This document shows positions 1 through 8,101 of a stretch of 64,000 bases of DNA, in pieces. Where the stretch lies: the NCBI RefSeq assembly GCF_016767715.1, contig NZ_CP050145.1, forward strand, positions 124,001 through 188,000, given 5' to 3'. Both the position numbers and the translations under genes were made by a program. The notes below the pieces were generated by a model, which did not search any database, was not told the DNA's origin, and saw nothing but the letters and a program-made list of their open reading frames with translations. The stretch's first letter is position 1; each line of letters begins with the position of its first letter. This DNA is from Mycobacteroides chelonae. Lineage in GTDB: Bacteria; Actinomycetota; Actinomycetes; Mycobacteriales; Mycobacteriaceae.

Positions 1-26
1 CCCGGGGCCCAAGCGAAACAGCAAGA

Positions 27-650
27 TCAGCCGAAGATCAGACCTGATGTCTTCGTAGTTGCCGCGGTGTAGCGGTCCTGCACGTCGGCCCAGTTGACCA
101 CGTTCCAGAACGCCTTGACGTAGTCCGCCTTGACGTTCTTGTACTGCAGGTAGAAGGCGTGCTCCCACATGTCGACCTGAAGCAGCGGGATGATGCCCAG
201 CGGGACATTGGCCTGCTGGTCGTACAGCTGGAAGGTCAGCAGCTTCTGCCCCAGGCTGTCGTAACCGAGTACGGCCCAGCCCGAGCCCTGCAGGCCGTTG
301 GCCGCGGCGGTGAACTGTGCCTGGAACTTGTCGAACGAGCCGAACTGGTCGTCGATGGCGGCGGCCAGATCGCCGGTGGGCTTATCGCCGCCGTTGGGCG
401 ACAGGTTCTTCCACCAGATGGAGTGGTTCACGTGGCCACCGAGGTGGAAGGCCAGGTTCTTCTCGTTGAGGAAGATCGCGGCGTGGTCGCCCTTCTCGCG
501 AGCCTCTTCCAACTTGGCGACAGCGGAATTGACACCCGCGACGTAGGCCGCGTGGTGCTTACTGTGGTGCAGCTCGTTGATCTGTCCCGAGATGTGGGGC
601 TCCAGCGCTCCGTAGTCGTAGTCCAAATCGGGCAGTGTGTACTCAGCCAC
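27..650 (-). CDS. sodA: Superoxide dismutase, Mn/Fe family, probably Mn-dependent
   Basis: Dismutates superoxide to peroxide and oxygen. The 207-residue product has the length of M. tuberculosis SodA and is close to it throughout. The four metal ligands are visible: His28, His76, and Asp160 and His164 in the signature [11 protein letters not shown]. Residue 145 is Gln (sequence YDQQAN), where the iron enzyme of M. tuberculosis has His; from the family this points to manganese. The frame is open further upstream, but the GTG at 650 gives the family N-terminus ([13 protein letters not shown]) and has an AAAGGA ribosome site 6-7 bases before it. No signal peptide is seen; known mycobacterial homologues leave the cell through SecA2. 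It corresponds to Rv3846 and marks one end of the syntenic block. Confidence 0.97.
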   Translation of the reverse strand: MAEYTLPDLDYDYGALEPHISGQINELHHSKHHAAYVAGVNSAVAKLEEAREKGDHAAIFLNEKNLAFHLGGHVNHSIWWKNLSPNGGDKPTGDLAAAIDDQFGSFDKFQAQFTAAANGLQGSGWAVLGYDSLGQKLLTFQLYDQQANVPLGIIPLLQVDMWEHAFYLQYKNVKADYVKAFWNVVNWADVQDRYTAATTKTSGLIFG

Positions 651-847
651 GAGATTCCTTTCGGCTTGCTTCGTATCCGCGTGTGTGCAGATCCATTCAA
701 TGAGAAGACACGGCCAAACCGGTTTCACCGGATGCGCCGGCCTACCGATTCAACCCTGCTCTATTGCGCAACGCGTCGCAAGGACGCACGCATCCTCAAT
801 TGGTTACCCAATGTTGGTCGGATGAAACCGGGTGTCGAATATCCCGG

Positions 848-1003
848 CTAGATCAGGATGAGAATCGCGAGGCCGGCCGCGAGGATGACGGCGATGACTA
901 GCGCGCGGAATGCCGCGACACGATAGGACGTGTTGTAGCAGCGAGGTGTCAGCTGCCAGCCGGAAGTGGACATCGACTCATGTCCTGCCGACTGTGCCGT
1001 CAT
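848..1003 (-). CDS. Small single-pass membrane protein, 51 residues
   Basis: Unrecognised small gene. It encodes 51 residues: a polar N-terminus with a Trp and a Cys (about 1-30), then one hydrophobic helix rich in Val, Ile, Leu and Ala that runs to the C-terminus and ends ILILI. That suits a tail-anchored or N-out membrane peptide. The start is well supported by AGGAGG six bases before the ATG. It lies upstream of sodA on the same strand with a 197-base gap, so it may have its own promoter or be read together with sodA. Function is unknown; the call rests on the ribosome site and the clean helix. Confidence 0.62.
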   Translation of the reverse strand: MTAQSAGHESMSTSGWQLTPRCYNTSYRVAAFRALVIAVILAAGLAILILI

Positions 1004-1169
1004 CGCTGCCCTCCTGCTCACATTGCAACTACCCTCGCGGTGAGATGAGTCACATCACCTCGCGTGTGACGGTCATCATAGCTCCAAATCGCGATGCGCG
1101 AAAATTCACCCTGCGTGTACCTGGAAACCCCAGCTAGACCAGCAAATTGGCTGGGTGCCACGGCGTAGC

Positions 1170-1934
1170 ATGGAACCCATGGCTTCTTGGGTAGATAACG
1201 TTCGCGATCAGATCCTGGGACGGCTCGAGGAAGGGCTTAAACCGGGGAAGGCGGCAATCGTTGAAGAGGGTGCGGCCCTGCCGGGGCGTGCCACCCCGAT
1301 TCGGGTGTCCGGTGTCCATTTCGTCAACGGGCACACGATCGTGCCGCCCTTTCCCGAGGGGCTGGAGACCGCTGTGTTCGGGGAGGGCTGTTTCTGGGGT
1401 GCCGAGCGTGGGTTCTGGAGCCTGCCCGGTGTCTATTCGACGGCCGTCGGCTACGCCGGGGGTTACACGCCCAATCCGACCTACGAAGAGGTGTGCTCGG
1501 GACAGACCGGTCACTCCGAGGTCGTGCTGGTGGTGTTCGACCCCCGCCAGGTGACCTACGAACAGCTGTTGGTGCAGTTCTGGGAGAGTCACGACCCGAC
1601 CCAGGGCATGCGGCAAGGCAATGATCGCGGCACGCAGTACCGCTCGGTCGTCTACACGACCAGTGAGAGCCAGGCGGCACAGGCCGCCGCGAGTGCCGCA
1701 CGGTACGGCGCCGCCCTTGCCGAGGCCGGGTATGGCGCTGTCACCACGGAGATTGCTCCGTTGGACGGCCCGCTGGGGGATTCGGGGGCCGCTTCCCGGA
1801 CCTTCTTCTATGCCGAGGAGTACCACCAGCAGTACCTGGCGAAGAACCCGAACGGATACTGCGGCCTAGGTGGGACATCGGTGTCCTGCCCCATCGGACT
1901 GGACGTACCGCCCGGCGGTCCCGCGCAGGCGTGA
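1170..1934 (+). CDS. msrA: Peptide methionine (S)-S-oxide reductase
   Basis: Repairs oxidised methionine in proteins using thioredoxin-derived electrons. The catalytic motif GCFWGAE (Cys nucleophile) is at about residues 73-79, and the family motifs SHDPTQ and EEYHQQYL follow. The C-terminus carries two further cysteines (GYCGLGG and SCPIG) that can act as resolving cysteines. The 254-residue protein is longer than the classical MsrA of about 180 residues because of about 70 extra N-terminal residues. No convincing ribosome site marks the start: ATG 1170 and ATG 1179 are both possible. With sodA next door this end of the window is oxidative-stress defence. Confidence 0.95.
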   Translation: MEPMASWVDNVRDQILGRLEEGLKPGKAAIVEEGAALPGRATPIRVSGVHFVNGHTIVPPFPEGLETAVFGEGCFWGAERGFWSLPGVYSTAVGYAGGYTPNPTYEEVCSGQTGHSEVVLVVFDPRQVTYEQLLVQFWESHDPTQGMRQGNDRGTQYRSVVYTTSESQAAQAAASAARYGAALAEAGYGAVTTEIAPLDGPLGDSGAASRTFFYAEEYHQQYLAKNPNGYCGLGGTSVSCPIGLDVPPGGPAQA

Positions 1935-2064
1935 GCTATCCCACGGCAGCGACCATGAATTCGCTAACTATGCACAGGCGGTGCTACGGTTCCCCGTCAC
2001 CAGCCCTGCTGAGCGCCGCTACAAAGTCCTGGCCAGCGCAAATGCAAATGAGCAGCATGTGGTT

Positions 2065-2094
2065 TGTGGATCAACCTGTGGATACTGTGGATAA
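2065..2094. promoter_or_regulatory. Cluster of three DnaA-box-like nonamers
   Basis: Three tandem copies of a TGTGGAT core lie in the gap between msrA and the rhodanese gene: TGTGGATCA (2065-2073), TGTGGATAC (2077-2085) and TGTGGATAA (2086-2094). The last is an exact reverse complement of the E. coli-type DnaA box TTATCCACA; the others differ in the last two bases. They are in one orientation, spaced 12 and 9 bases. A DnaA titration or replication-linked promoter site is inference. Confidence 0.4.
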
Positions 2095-2178
2095 GCCGAC
2101 ATTGCTGTGGCGTGCGTCACACTGCGAAAAGTTGCAGGCGCGGCAGGTGTCATACCGATCGAGCGACAGGAATGGACG

Positions 2179-2505
2179 ATGAGCTTCCCCTCGGGTGATG
2201 AGGTTCCACAGGTCGGAATCGACGAGATCTCGGCCGCGCTGGATCTTGGTGTCAAGTTGCTTGACGTCCGTGAGGACGACGAGTGGGCGGCGGGGCATAT
2301 CGACGGCGCGCAACATATACCGCTCGGCGATGTGCCCTCTCGGATGGACGAGCTGGATCCGGACGCTCCGCTGTGGGTGATCTGCCATGCGGGTGGGCGC
2401 TCTCAGCGCGCAGCCGCCTATCTGAACCGCAACGGATTCGATGTCAGCAACGTCTCTGGCGGAATGTTGGCCTGGGTACAGGCAGGTAAACCCACAATCA
2501 GCTGA
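2179..2505 (+). CDS. Rhodanese-like sulfurtransferase domain protein
   Basis: Single rhodanese domain of 108 residues, GlpE/PspE size. The active-site loop CHAGGRSQ carries the catalytic Cys that forms a persulfide. The N-terminal beta strand (LLDVREDDEWAAGHIDGA) and the C-terminal GGMLAWVQAG are typical. It moves a sulfane sulfur to a thiophilic acceptor; the physiological acceptor cannot be told. ATG 2179 is chosen because it starts just before the domain and has AGGA seven bases upstream; the open frame extends to 2107 without conserved sequence. It is followed in the same direction by the DUF4328 membrane gene 81 bases downstream. Confidence 0.9.
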   Translation: MSFPSGDEVPQVGIDEISAALDLGVKLLDVREDDEWAAGHIDGAQHIPLGDVPSRMDELDPDAPLWVICHAGGRSQRAAAYLNRNGFDVSNVSGGMLAWVQAGKPTIS

Positions 2506-2586
2506 GCGCCTGGCGACCAACCTCGTGGGTTGGTGTCTGTGTACTACTCGCTGCCGATTGCCCTCTCAGGCCGTTACGCTGGACGA

Positions 2587-3750
2587 ATGATCCAGGTGTG
2601 CTCCCGCTGCGGTACCCAGTGGAACGTGCGTGAGCAGCGTCGATACTGGTGCCCGCGGTGTCGGGGCACGCTACTTGAGCCGGGCATGACCGCACCGGCG
2701 CGCCATGCCGCGCCGGTTTCGCGTCCGCCCGCTGTTGCGCAGCCATCGGGTGGCAAGTACTGGGTTCCGCCCGCCGCGCAGGGGCCCGTGGCAACACCCG
2801 CCGGCCGTCCGCCGGCGCGTCCGACACGGCTGCCCGCGGGATATCGATGGATTGCCGTGCGCCCTGGCTCGCCCCCGACCGCCACCCGTCGCCGCCGTCC
2901 GCTCGGGCCGACGCCGCGCTACGCGTACATCCCGCGCTGGGGTCTGGTCGACCACATCGAACCGGCGGGATCCTCACGCCAAGGGATAGCCGGGGGTCGT
3001 GTCCCCAGCCGGGTGCTCGAAAGGCTCCTGCTGGCCACAATCATCACCCTGGCAATCGTTTCGTGTGCACATTTTCTTCGATATGCGTTGATGGTTTACA
3101 ACCGCGGAGCACTGATTCCCAGGTTCGTCGCCAGCACGTCGAACGGGCTAGTGCTCTTCAGCGTGGCGCTCGCCTTCGCGGTGATGGTGGCGACCGCGTG
3201 GTTCCTCACCGAGTGGATGATCGCGCGTCGGGCCGAAACCTACCGTGACCTGGGATTTGAGGATCCGCGGGCGCGCTGGGAGATCCGCGTGGGGTGTCTG
3301 CTGCCGATCGTGAACATCGTCGGCGTACCCCTGCTGCTGCTGGAGCTCGCCAAGATAGAGAACCGCTGGTACCGGCAATACCGAAACATCGTGTGGTGGT
3401 CGGTTCTGTGGGGCCTGACCTGGCTGCTGGTGCTGGTGACCTGGGTGGCCCGTGACTCGGTCACTGTGCAGGGAGTGGCGGACAACGCGCTGTTCACCGC
3501 GATCGACTACGCGATCGCAGCGGTAGCGGTCTGGTCCCTTCGGCGTGTGTACGACGGCTTCACCGCGCCAGAAGGGCATCACCGGGCGGTGCGCTGGCTG
3601 GCGGTGGAGTCGCCGCAAGGGCCAGTGCCGATCGACGCCGATCAACCCGATGTGCCGGCGACACGCGAGGACAATTCCGGCGCTGCGGTTGAACGGACGG
3701 GGCAGGAACCGGCAGCATTGGAGCGTGACCGAGTCGCCGGAGCCTGGTGA
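2587..3750 (+). CDS. Zinc-ribbon membrane protein with DUF4328 domain (Rv3843c-like)
   Basis: A 387-residue membrane protein of unknown function. The first 30 residues form a zinc ribbon (CSRCG and CPRCRG), followed by a Pro/Ala/Arg-rich linker to about residue 145. At least five hydrophobic segments then follow (about 143-168, 180-205, 235-255, 263-285, 298-315), matching the DUF4328 family. ATG 2587 gives MIQVCSRCGTQWNVR, as in M. tuberculosis Rv3843c; the frame is open upstream but not conserved. It precedes glpQ1 as in M. tuberculosis, where the two are adjacent, and its 3' end lies within about 20 bases of the chosen glpQ1 start. Confidence 0.88.
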   Translation: MIQVCSRCGTQWNVREQRRYWCPRCRGTLLEPGMTAPARHAAPVSRPPAVAQPSGGKYWVPPAAQGPVATPAGRPPARPTRLPAGYRWIAVRPGSPPTATRRRRPLGPTPRYAYIPRWGLVDHIEPAGSSRQGIAGGRVPSRVLERLLLATIITLAIVSCAHFLRYALMVYNRGALIPRFVASTSNGLVLFSVALAFAVMVATAWFLTEWMIARRAETYRDLGFEDPRARWEIRVGCLLPIVNIVGVPLLLLELAKIENRWYRQYRNIVWWSVLWGLTWLLVLVTWVARDSVTVQGVADNALFTAIDYAIAAVAVWSLRRVYDGFTAPEGHHRAVRWLAVESPQGPVPIDADQPDVPATREDNSGAAVERTGQEPAALERDRVAGAW

Positions 3751-3769
3751 TGGGGAGGACCCTCAGCTC

Positions 3770-4594
3770 GTGCAAGGAGCCGACGAGATAGACGGCAGGG
3801 CCGAGCGTCACCCGTTCGTCGTCGCGCACCGGGGTGCGTCGGCGGATCGGCCCGAGCACACTCTTGCCGCATACGAGCTCGCCCTCGAAGAGGGCGCTGA
3901 CGGTGTGGAATGCGATGTTCGCCTCACTCGCGACGGACAACTGGTCTGCGTCCACGACCGCAGGGTGGATCGCACGTCCAACGGGACCGGATTGGTCAGT
4001 GAGATGACACTGAGCCAGCTGCGCGCGTTGGACTTCGGAGGATGGCACCCCGGCGGAGCGGAGGCCGGACCGAGCACCGGGCTGCTGACCCTCGAGGAGC
4101 TGGTCTCGCTGGTGCTCGACTGGAACCGCCCGGTGAAACTATTCATCGAAACCAAACATCCGGTCCGCTATGGATCGTTGGTGGAAAACAAGGTGCTGGC
4201 GTTGTTGCACCGGTTCGGCATCGCCGCACCGGCGTCAGCGGATATGTCGCGGGCAGTCGTTATGTCGTTCTCTGCCGCGGCGGTATGGCGTATCCGTCGC
4301 GCGGCGCCCATGCTGCCGACCGTGCTCCTGGGCGAGACGTCGCGATATCTGGGAGGCAGTGCCGCGACCACCGTGGGAGCCACCGCGGTGGGGCCATCCA
4401 TCGCCACCTTGCGCGAGCACCCGGAACTGGTCGACCGGGCTGCGGCGCAGGGGCGAGCCACCTACTGCTGGACCGTCGACCATTACGAAGACGTCGAATT
4501 CTGCCGGAGCATAGGTGTCGCCTGGATAGCCACCAACCATCCCGGCCGCACCAAAGCATGGTTGCAGCGAGGGCTCACCGGTACCGCGCTGTAG
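3770..4594 (+). CDS. glpQ1: Glycerophosphodiester phosphodiesterase
   Basis: Hydrolyses glycerophosphodiesters, the deacylated phospholipid head groups, to glycerol-3-phosphate and an alcohol. The GDPD signature is intact: VAHRGASADRPEHT with catalytic His and Arg, then GADGVECDVRLT with the metal-binding Glu and Asp, and VHDRRVDRTSNG with the second catalytic His. The C-terminal WTVD motif of the TIM barrel is present. GTG 3770 gives 274 residues, the length of the M. tuberculosis protein, and has GGGGAGGA about 10 bases upstream. GTG 3725 is an alternative overlapping the previous gene. No signal peptide, so it is probably cytoplasmic. Confidence 0.93.
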   Translation: MQGADEIDGRAERHPFVVAHRGASADRPEHTLAAYELALEEGADGVECDVRLTRDGQLVCVHDRRVDRTSNGTGLVSEMTLSQLRALDFGGWHPGGAEAGPSTGLLTLEELVSLVLDWNRPVKLFIETKHPVRYGSLVENKVLALLHRFGIAAPASADMSRAVVMSFSAAAVWRIRRAAPMLPTVLLGETSRYLGGSAATTVGATAVGPSIATLREHPELVDRAAAQGRATYCWTVDHYEDVEFCRSIGVAWIATNHPGRTKAWLQRGLTGTAL

Positions 4595-4651
4595 TTGAAT
4601 TTCTGTCATTAACCCCCATTTGCTACACGGGTCAGGCCCATAATCACGTTT

Positions 4652-5725
4652 GTGGCTGGTGACACGTCGCTGACATACGGGGAGGAGTACAGACTCGCTA
4701 CGCGCGCGTTGCGAGTCAGCCGTAACCTGGTTCCTCTCAAGATCGCCATCGGATTGCTGTGCATGTCGATCGTGGTCTTTGGGGTACTCATTCAGCTCCA
4801 TCCGATGGGGCCGCACGGTGTGTTGCCCAGGGTCATTCACGGCGTATTGGTGGCTTCTTCTCTGGTCGTCGGGATGTGCTGGATCGTGCTGCCCTGGCCT
4901 AAACGCCGCACGGCGATCGCCTTCGTGTGTTGGGCGGATATCTCACTGGTCATCGGTGCGTGCATGCTCTCGGCGCCCGCGTCCCGCCTGGGCGCGATTT
5001 CACACATGGGCCTGGTAGGTGTCTTCGCAGCGTTCTTGCTTGGTTGGCGGGTGCTGGCCGCCCACTGTGTCTTTGCGACTGCGGCGATTTGTGTCATCAC
5101 GGTGTGGAATGTCCATCTCGGCGAGGCCACACTTTTCGAGCAGTACGTCTACCACGCACCCGTCATCTCCTCCGTGGTGTTGTTGCCCCTCATCATCCAG
5201 GCGGTGATCGAGGGCGGAAGGAGATCGCTGACGGCTGTCTCCATTGCGGCACACCAGGATCCGCTTACCGGATTGTTGAACCGTCGCGGCGTGCAACTGG
5301 CGTTGAACTCACTGTTGTTCGGGCAGCGCGCCCCGCGAATCGTCGCTGTCGTCCTGGTGGACGTGGATCGTCTCAAGGAAATAAACGACACGCTGGGGCA
5401 CGAGGCCGGCGATGAAGCCATCAAGGCTGTCGCTCAGGTGCTCACCACTACGGCCCGGGCCAGCGATATCACGGCCCGGGTGGGCGGCGATGAGTTCATG
5501 ATCGTGGCCCTTCATGATCGGGCCGAGGAAGCAGTCGCGTTTATCGAGCGGGTCAGCACACTGCGAGCCGGTATCGGACCGCACGGTGCCACCGTCAGCG
5601 TTGGATCAGCCTGGCGATCGACGGGCGATGCTGGCTTTGATTTCGAGTCTCTGCGCAGAACCGCAGATGACATGCTTTATCGCGTCAAGCGCGCTCGAGA
5701 TTCGAATCTCAGTGCGGCGTCTTAG
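4652..5725 (+). CDS. Membrane-bound diguanylate cyclase (GGDEF)
   Basis: Makes the second messenger c-di-GMP from GTP. Residues about 25-190 hold roughly six hydrophobic segments that anchor the protein. A GGDEF domain follows, with DPLTGLLNRRG at its start and an intact active site RVGGDEF. The sequence RASD ends exactly five residues before GGDEF, the canonical I-site for product inhibition, so the enzyme is predicted active and feedback-inhibited. There is no EAL domain. GTG 4652 is the chosen start; ribosome site weak. Transcribed alone after a 57-base gap from glpQ1. Confidence 0.92.
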   Translation: MAGDTSLTYGEEYRLATRALRVSRNLVPLKIAIGLLCMSIVVFGVLIQLHPMGPHGVLPRVIHGVLVASSLVVGMCWIVLPWPKRRTAIAFVCWADISLVIGACMLSAPASRLGAISHMGLVGVFAAFLLGWRVLAAHCVFATAAICVITVWNVHLGEATLFEQYVYHAPVISSVVLLPLIIQAVIEGGRRSLTAVSIAAHQDPLTGLLNRRGVQLALNSLLFGQRAPRIVAVVLVDVDRLKEINDTLGHEAGDEAIKAVAQVLTTTARASDITARVGGDEFMIVALHDRAEEAVAFIERVSTLRAGIGPHGATVSVGSAWRSTGDAGFDFESLRRTADDMLYRVKRARDSNLSAAS

Positions 5726-5734
5726 TTCTCGGCG

Positions 5735-6628
5735 CTACGACAGGTATGTCGATGGCAGCGTCGCGGTGAGAAACCGGCGTTCCGCGAATTCCTGGGCATA
5801 CGGTGCCGGCTCAGCGCTCAAGGCCTTGGCGTAGCGCTGCGCGAGTTCGTGCCCGGTGGTCGTGGCTGCAAGCCAGCCATGCCCCGACAGCCACTCACCG
5901 GAACGGGTCCGCCCGTCGTTCGCCAGCGTGAGTTCCTGCACCTGGAATGTGTCGGGAGTCAACGCATCGCGAACGTCGGCCCACGGCTGGCCGGAGGGTG
6001 CTGCGCCGTCGGTGTCGGTGGCGATGGTGCTCCCGAGGGCCGACATCTCGATGACGCGCTCAAAGAGTGCGTCATGGCTGGGGCCTGGCAGATGTGAGAC
6101 GAGTGCCTCGGCCAGCCACGCGGTGGGCAGATCGGGGTCAAACCCGGCTGCGGTCAGGTCGGGCTGCCACGGCCCGCTGAGGAACGTTCCGACCTGTCGG
6201 CGTTCGGCGCGCGGTTGCGCACCAATCTCGGCGAGCACCTCTTGTTTGAAGCCGAGTAGCTCCGGATAGTCGACCTCGAAAACCGTGGTGCCATCAGGCC
6301 AGTCCAGCCGATAGGCGCGGGTGTCTAGGCCACCCGCTAGCAGCACCACCTGGCGGGCGCCGGAATGTGTTGCAGCCAGCAGGGAGTCGTCGTAGTGCCG
6401 CGTCATCAGTGACCGGCAATGTGCGATGAACGATTTGTGGTCGCTAGTCGGATCGGCAGCAACGGGAGAATCCGCTGGTTGATGGTCGAGGAGTGCTAAC
6501 GCGTAGGGGTCACCCGATGCCAGTACCAGGTGTTGGGCCAATGTGTCGACAAACAATGGGTTGGCTCGAAGTGACTCTATGGCGCGAGAAGCAGTGAGCG
6601 TCAATTGAATCTGTCTGCCGCGGGACAT
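5735..6628 (-). CDS. SAM-dependent methyltransferase, leucine carboxyl methyltransferase-like family
   Basis: 297-residue class I methyltransferase of the large mycobacterial family TIGR00027. Motifs visible: GGLDTRAYRLDWP (SAM-binding loop, about residues 99-111), FEVDYPELLGFKQ (acidic residue for the SAM ribose) and WLAEALVSHLP (motif IV). The N-terminus ASRAIESLRANPLFVDTLA is typical. The substrate is unknown for nearly all members. ATG 6628 is used. The gene is convergent with the GGDEF gene, leaving 9 bases between stops, and lies downstream of the first ferritin on the same strand after 179 bases. Confidence 0.93.
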   Translation of the reverse strand: MSRGRQIQLTLTASRAIESLRANPLFVDTLAQHLVLASGDPYALALLDHQPADSPVAADPTSDHKSFIAHCRSLMTRHYDDSLLAATHSGARQVVLLAGGLDTRAYRLDWPDGTTVFEVDYPELLGFKQEVLAEIGAQPRAERRQVGTFLSGPWQPDLTAAGFDPDLPTAWLAEALVSHLPGPSHDALFERVIEMSALGSTIATDTDGAAPSGQPWADVRDALTPDTFQVQELTLANDGRTRSGEWLSGHGWLAATTTGHELAQRYAKALSAEPAPYAQEFAERRFLTATLPSTYLS

Positions 6629-6807
6629 CCGGTACGCCGCCCCCCTTTCCGTAGCGTCGTCCTTTGAGGTGGCAAATCAGGATCTGCCAATCAAGATTAG
6701 CCGACGTGGAGTGAGAGAACGGGCGTGATGGGTGCGAAAACAAACTCTCCCCCGTTCTCGACCGTGGTCGAGCGCGAGGGAGAGCAGTCAGCGGCGCGTC
6801 AGGTTGA

Positions 6808-7353
6808 CTACAGCGAGCCACCCGCGGCCGGGGGTGCGGTGGGATCGCTTGATTCGACCGAGATCTCGCGTGCGACGAACTCCTCCAGGTCGAAGTAGTT
6901 GTCTCCCGCACGCTCGGCCACGGTGAGCAGCGTGTCCATGAGGGCGACCTCTTCGACCTGTTCCTTGAGGAACCACTGCATGAACTGCTCGCCGATGTAG
7001 TCGCCTTCGTCCCGGGCGGTGCGGGCCAGCTCGGTGACCTGCTCGGTGACGGTCTGCTCCTGAGCCAACGCCAGCGCCAGCGGTTCACGCGGCGCGGTGA
7101 ATCCGTTCGTGACCGCGCCCACGGGCGGGATCTCCACGGAAACGCGCCGGTCGATCAGGTACCGCACGATCATCATGGCGTGATTGCGCTCTTCTACCGC
7201 CTGCTTGTAGAAATGTGCGGCGAGCTGCGGAAGATCGGCGTCATCGAAATACGCGGCAATAGCGATGTATTGCTGCGACGCGGTGAACTCGTGGCCAATC
7301 TGGTCGTGGAGAAGCGCGTTGAATTTAGTCTTGGGGGTGTCGTTCGCGGACAT
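6808..7353 (-). CDS. bfrB: Ferritin, BfrB type
   Basis: Iron-storage ferritin that oxidises Fe(II) and mineralises it inside a 24-subunit cage. At 181 residues it equals M. tuberculosis BfrB in length. Ferroxidase residues are in EFTASQQY (Glu) and EERNHAMM (Glu, His), with QEQ-type ligands in EQFMQWFLKEQVEEV. The tail ends in AAGGSL, similar to BfrB. The N-terminus PKTKFNALLHDQI makes this the closer BfrB orthologue of the two tandem copies. Two IdeR-like iron boxes lie 50-130 bases upstream of ATG 7353, the layout from which IdeR activates bfrB in M. tuberculosis. No Shine-Dalgarno sequence is obvious. Confidence 0.95.
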   Translation of the reverse strand: MSANDTPKTKFNALLHDQIGHEFTASQQYIAIAAYFDDADLPQLAAHFYKQAVEERNHAMMIVRYLIDRRVSVEIPPVGAVTNGFTAPREPLALALAQEQTVTEQVTELARTARDEGDYIGEQFMQWFLKEQVEEVALMDTLLTVAERAGDNYFDLEEFVAREISVESSDPTAPPAAGGSL

Positions 7354-7405
7354 GAAATCGACAATAGACCAGGTCAGAGGCCTTGTCAGCCAAGGTCAGC
7401 CTTAA

Positions 7406-7424
7406 TGAGGTTACCTTCACCTAA
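7406..7424 (-). promoter_or_regulatory. IdeR iron box, bfrB-proximal
   Basis: On the minus strand this reads TTAGGTGAAGGTAACCTCA, matching the mycobacterial iron-box consensus TTAGGTTAGGCTAACCTAA at 15 of 19 bases. It sits 53 bases upstream of the bfrB start. IdeR with Fe(II) is known to bind such boxes. Confidence 0.75.
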
Positions 7425-7462
7425 GTAATTTTCGAATTTTACGCAAGGTAATTGGCGGATTC

Positions 7463-7481
7463 TTAACTTAGCCAAAGTTAA
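7463..7481 (-). promoter_or_regulatory. IdeR iron box, bfrB-distal
   Basis: On the minus strand TTAACTTTGGCTAAGTTAA, about 14 of 19 bases of the iron-box consensus and itself a near-perfect palindrome. Its centre is 57 bases from that of the proximal box. Tandem distal boxes are the known arrangement for activation, not repression, of bfrB by IdeR. Confidence 0.65.
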
Positions 7482-7525
7482 TTTCTGTGCAACAACAATT
7501 GGAAATCGTCGTGCACAAAATTGAT

Positions 7526-8083
7526 TTAGAGTGCGCCCCCGGCGGCAGGGGGAGCGGTGGGGTCCTGCCCGATGGGCCGGTTGAGCTCGCGCGCCACGAA
7601 ATTCTCCAGATCGAACAGGTCGTGGTCGGCACGATCGACAACCGTCAACAGCGTGTCCATGGCGGCGACCTCCTCTACCTGTTCCTTGAGGAACCACTGC
7701 ATGAACTGCTCGCCGTAATAGTCGCCCGACGTACGGGCCGCGCGGGCGAGCGCGGTGATCTGGTCGGTGACGCGCTTCTCCTGTTCGAGGGCCAAGGCGA
7801 TGGGTGCGCGCGCATCGGCGAATTCGTTCACGACGCCATCAACACCGGGGATCGAGACGTCCACGTTCTTGTCGATCAGATAGCGGATGATCATCATCGC
7901 GTGATTGCGCTCTTCGACCGCTTGCGCATAGAAGCGCTTGGCAAGCTGCGGCAGATCGGCATCGTCGTAGTAGACCGCGATCGCGATGTACTGCTGGGAG
8001 GCCGTGAACTCGTTGCCGATTTGGTCCCGCAACAGTTCGAGGAACGGTGAAGATGCGCGCGCATGGAGGTCGGTGGTAGCCAC
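7526..8083 (-). CDS. Second ferritin paralogue
   Basis: 185-residue ferritin, clearly a paralogue of the neighbouring bfrB: both share the EFTASQQYIAIA, QAVEERNHAMMI and GEQFMQWFLKEQVEEV segments and the PTAPPAAGG tail. The ferroxidase residues are kept, so it should oxidise and store iron. GTG 8083 is only 18 bases after the stop of the LCP gene, so it is probably cotranscribed with that gene and not driven by the iron boxes, which lie downstream of it. This suggests the two ferritins are expressed under different conditions. Tandem ferritins are not found at this place in M. tuberculosis. Confidence 0.92.
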   Translation of the reverse strand: MATTDLHARASSPFLELLRDQIGNEFTASQQYIAIAVYYDDADLPQLAKRFYAQAVEERNHAMMIIRYLIDKNVDVSIPGVDGVVNEFADARAPIALALEQEKRVTDQITALARAARTSGDYYGEQFMQWFLKEQVEEVAAMDTLLTVVDRADHDLFDLENFVARELNRPIGQDPTAPPAAGGAL

Positions 8084-8101
8084 ACCGAAAAGCCTAGTGC
8101 G

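Noticed and set aside
651..728. Longer sodA start
   Set aside because: Extra residues are not part of the family and the GTG at 650 has a good ribosome site.
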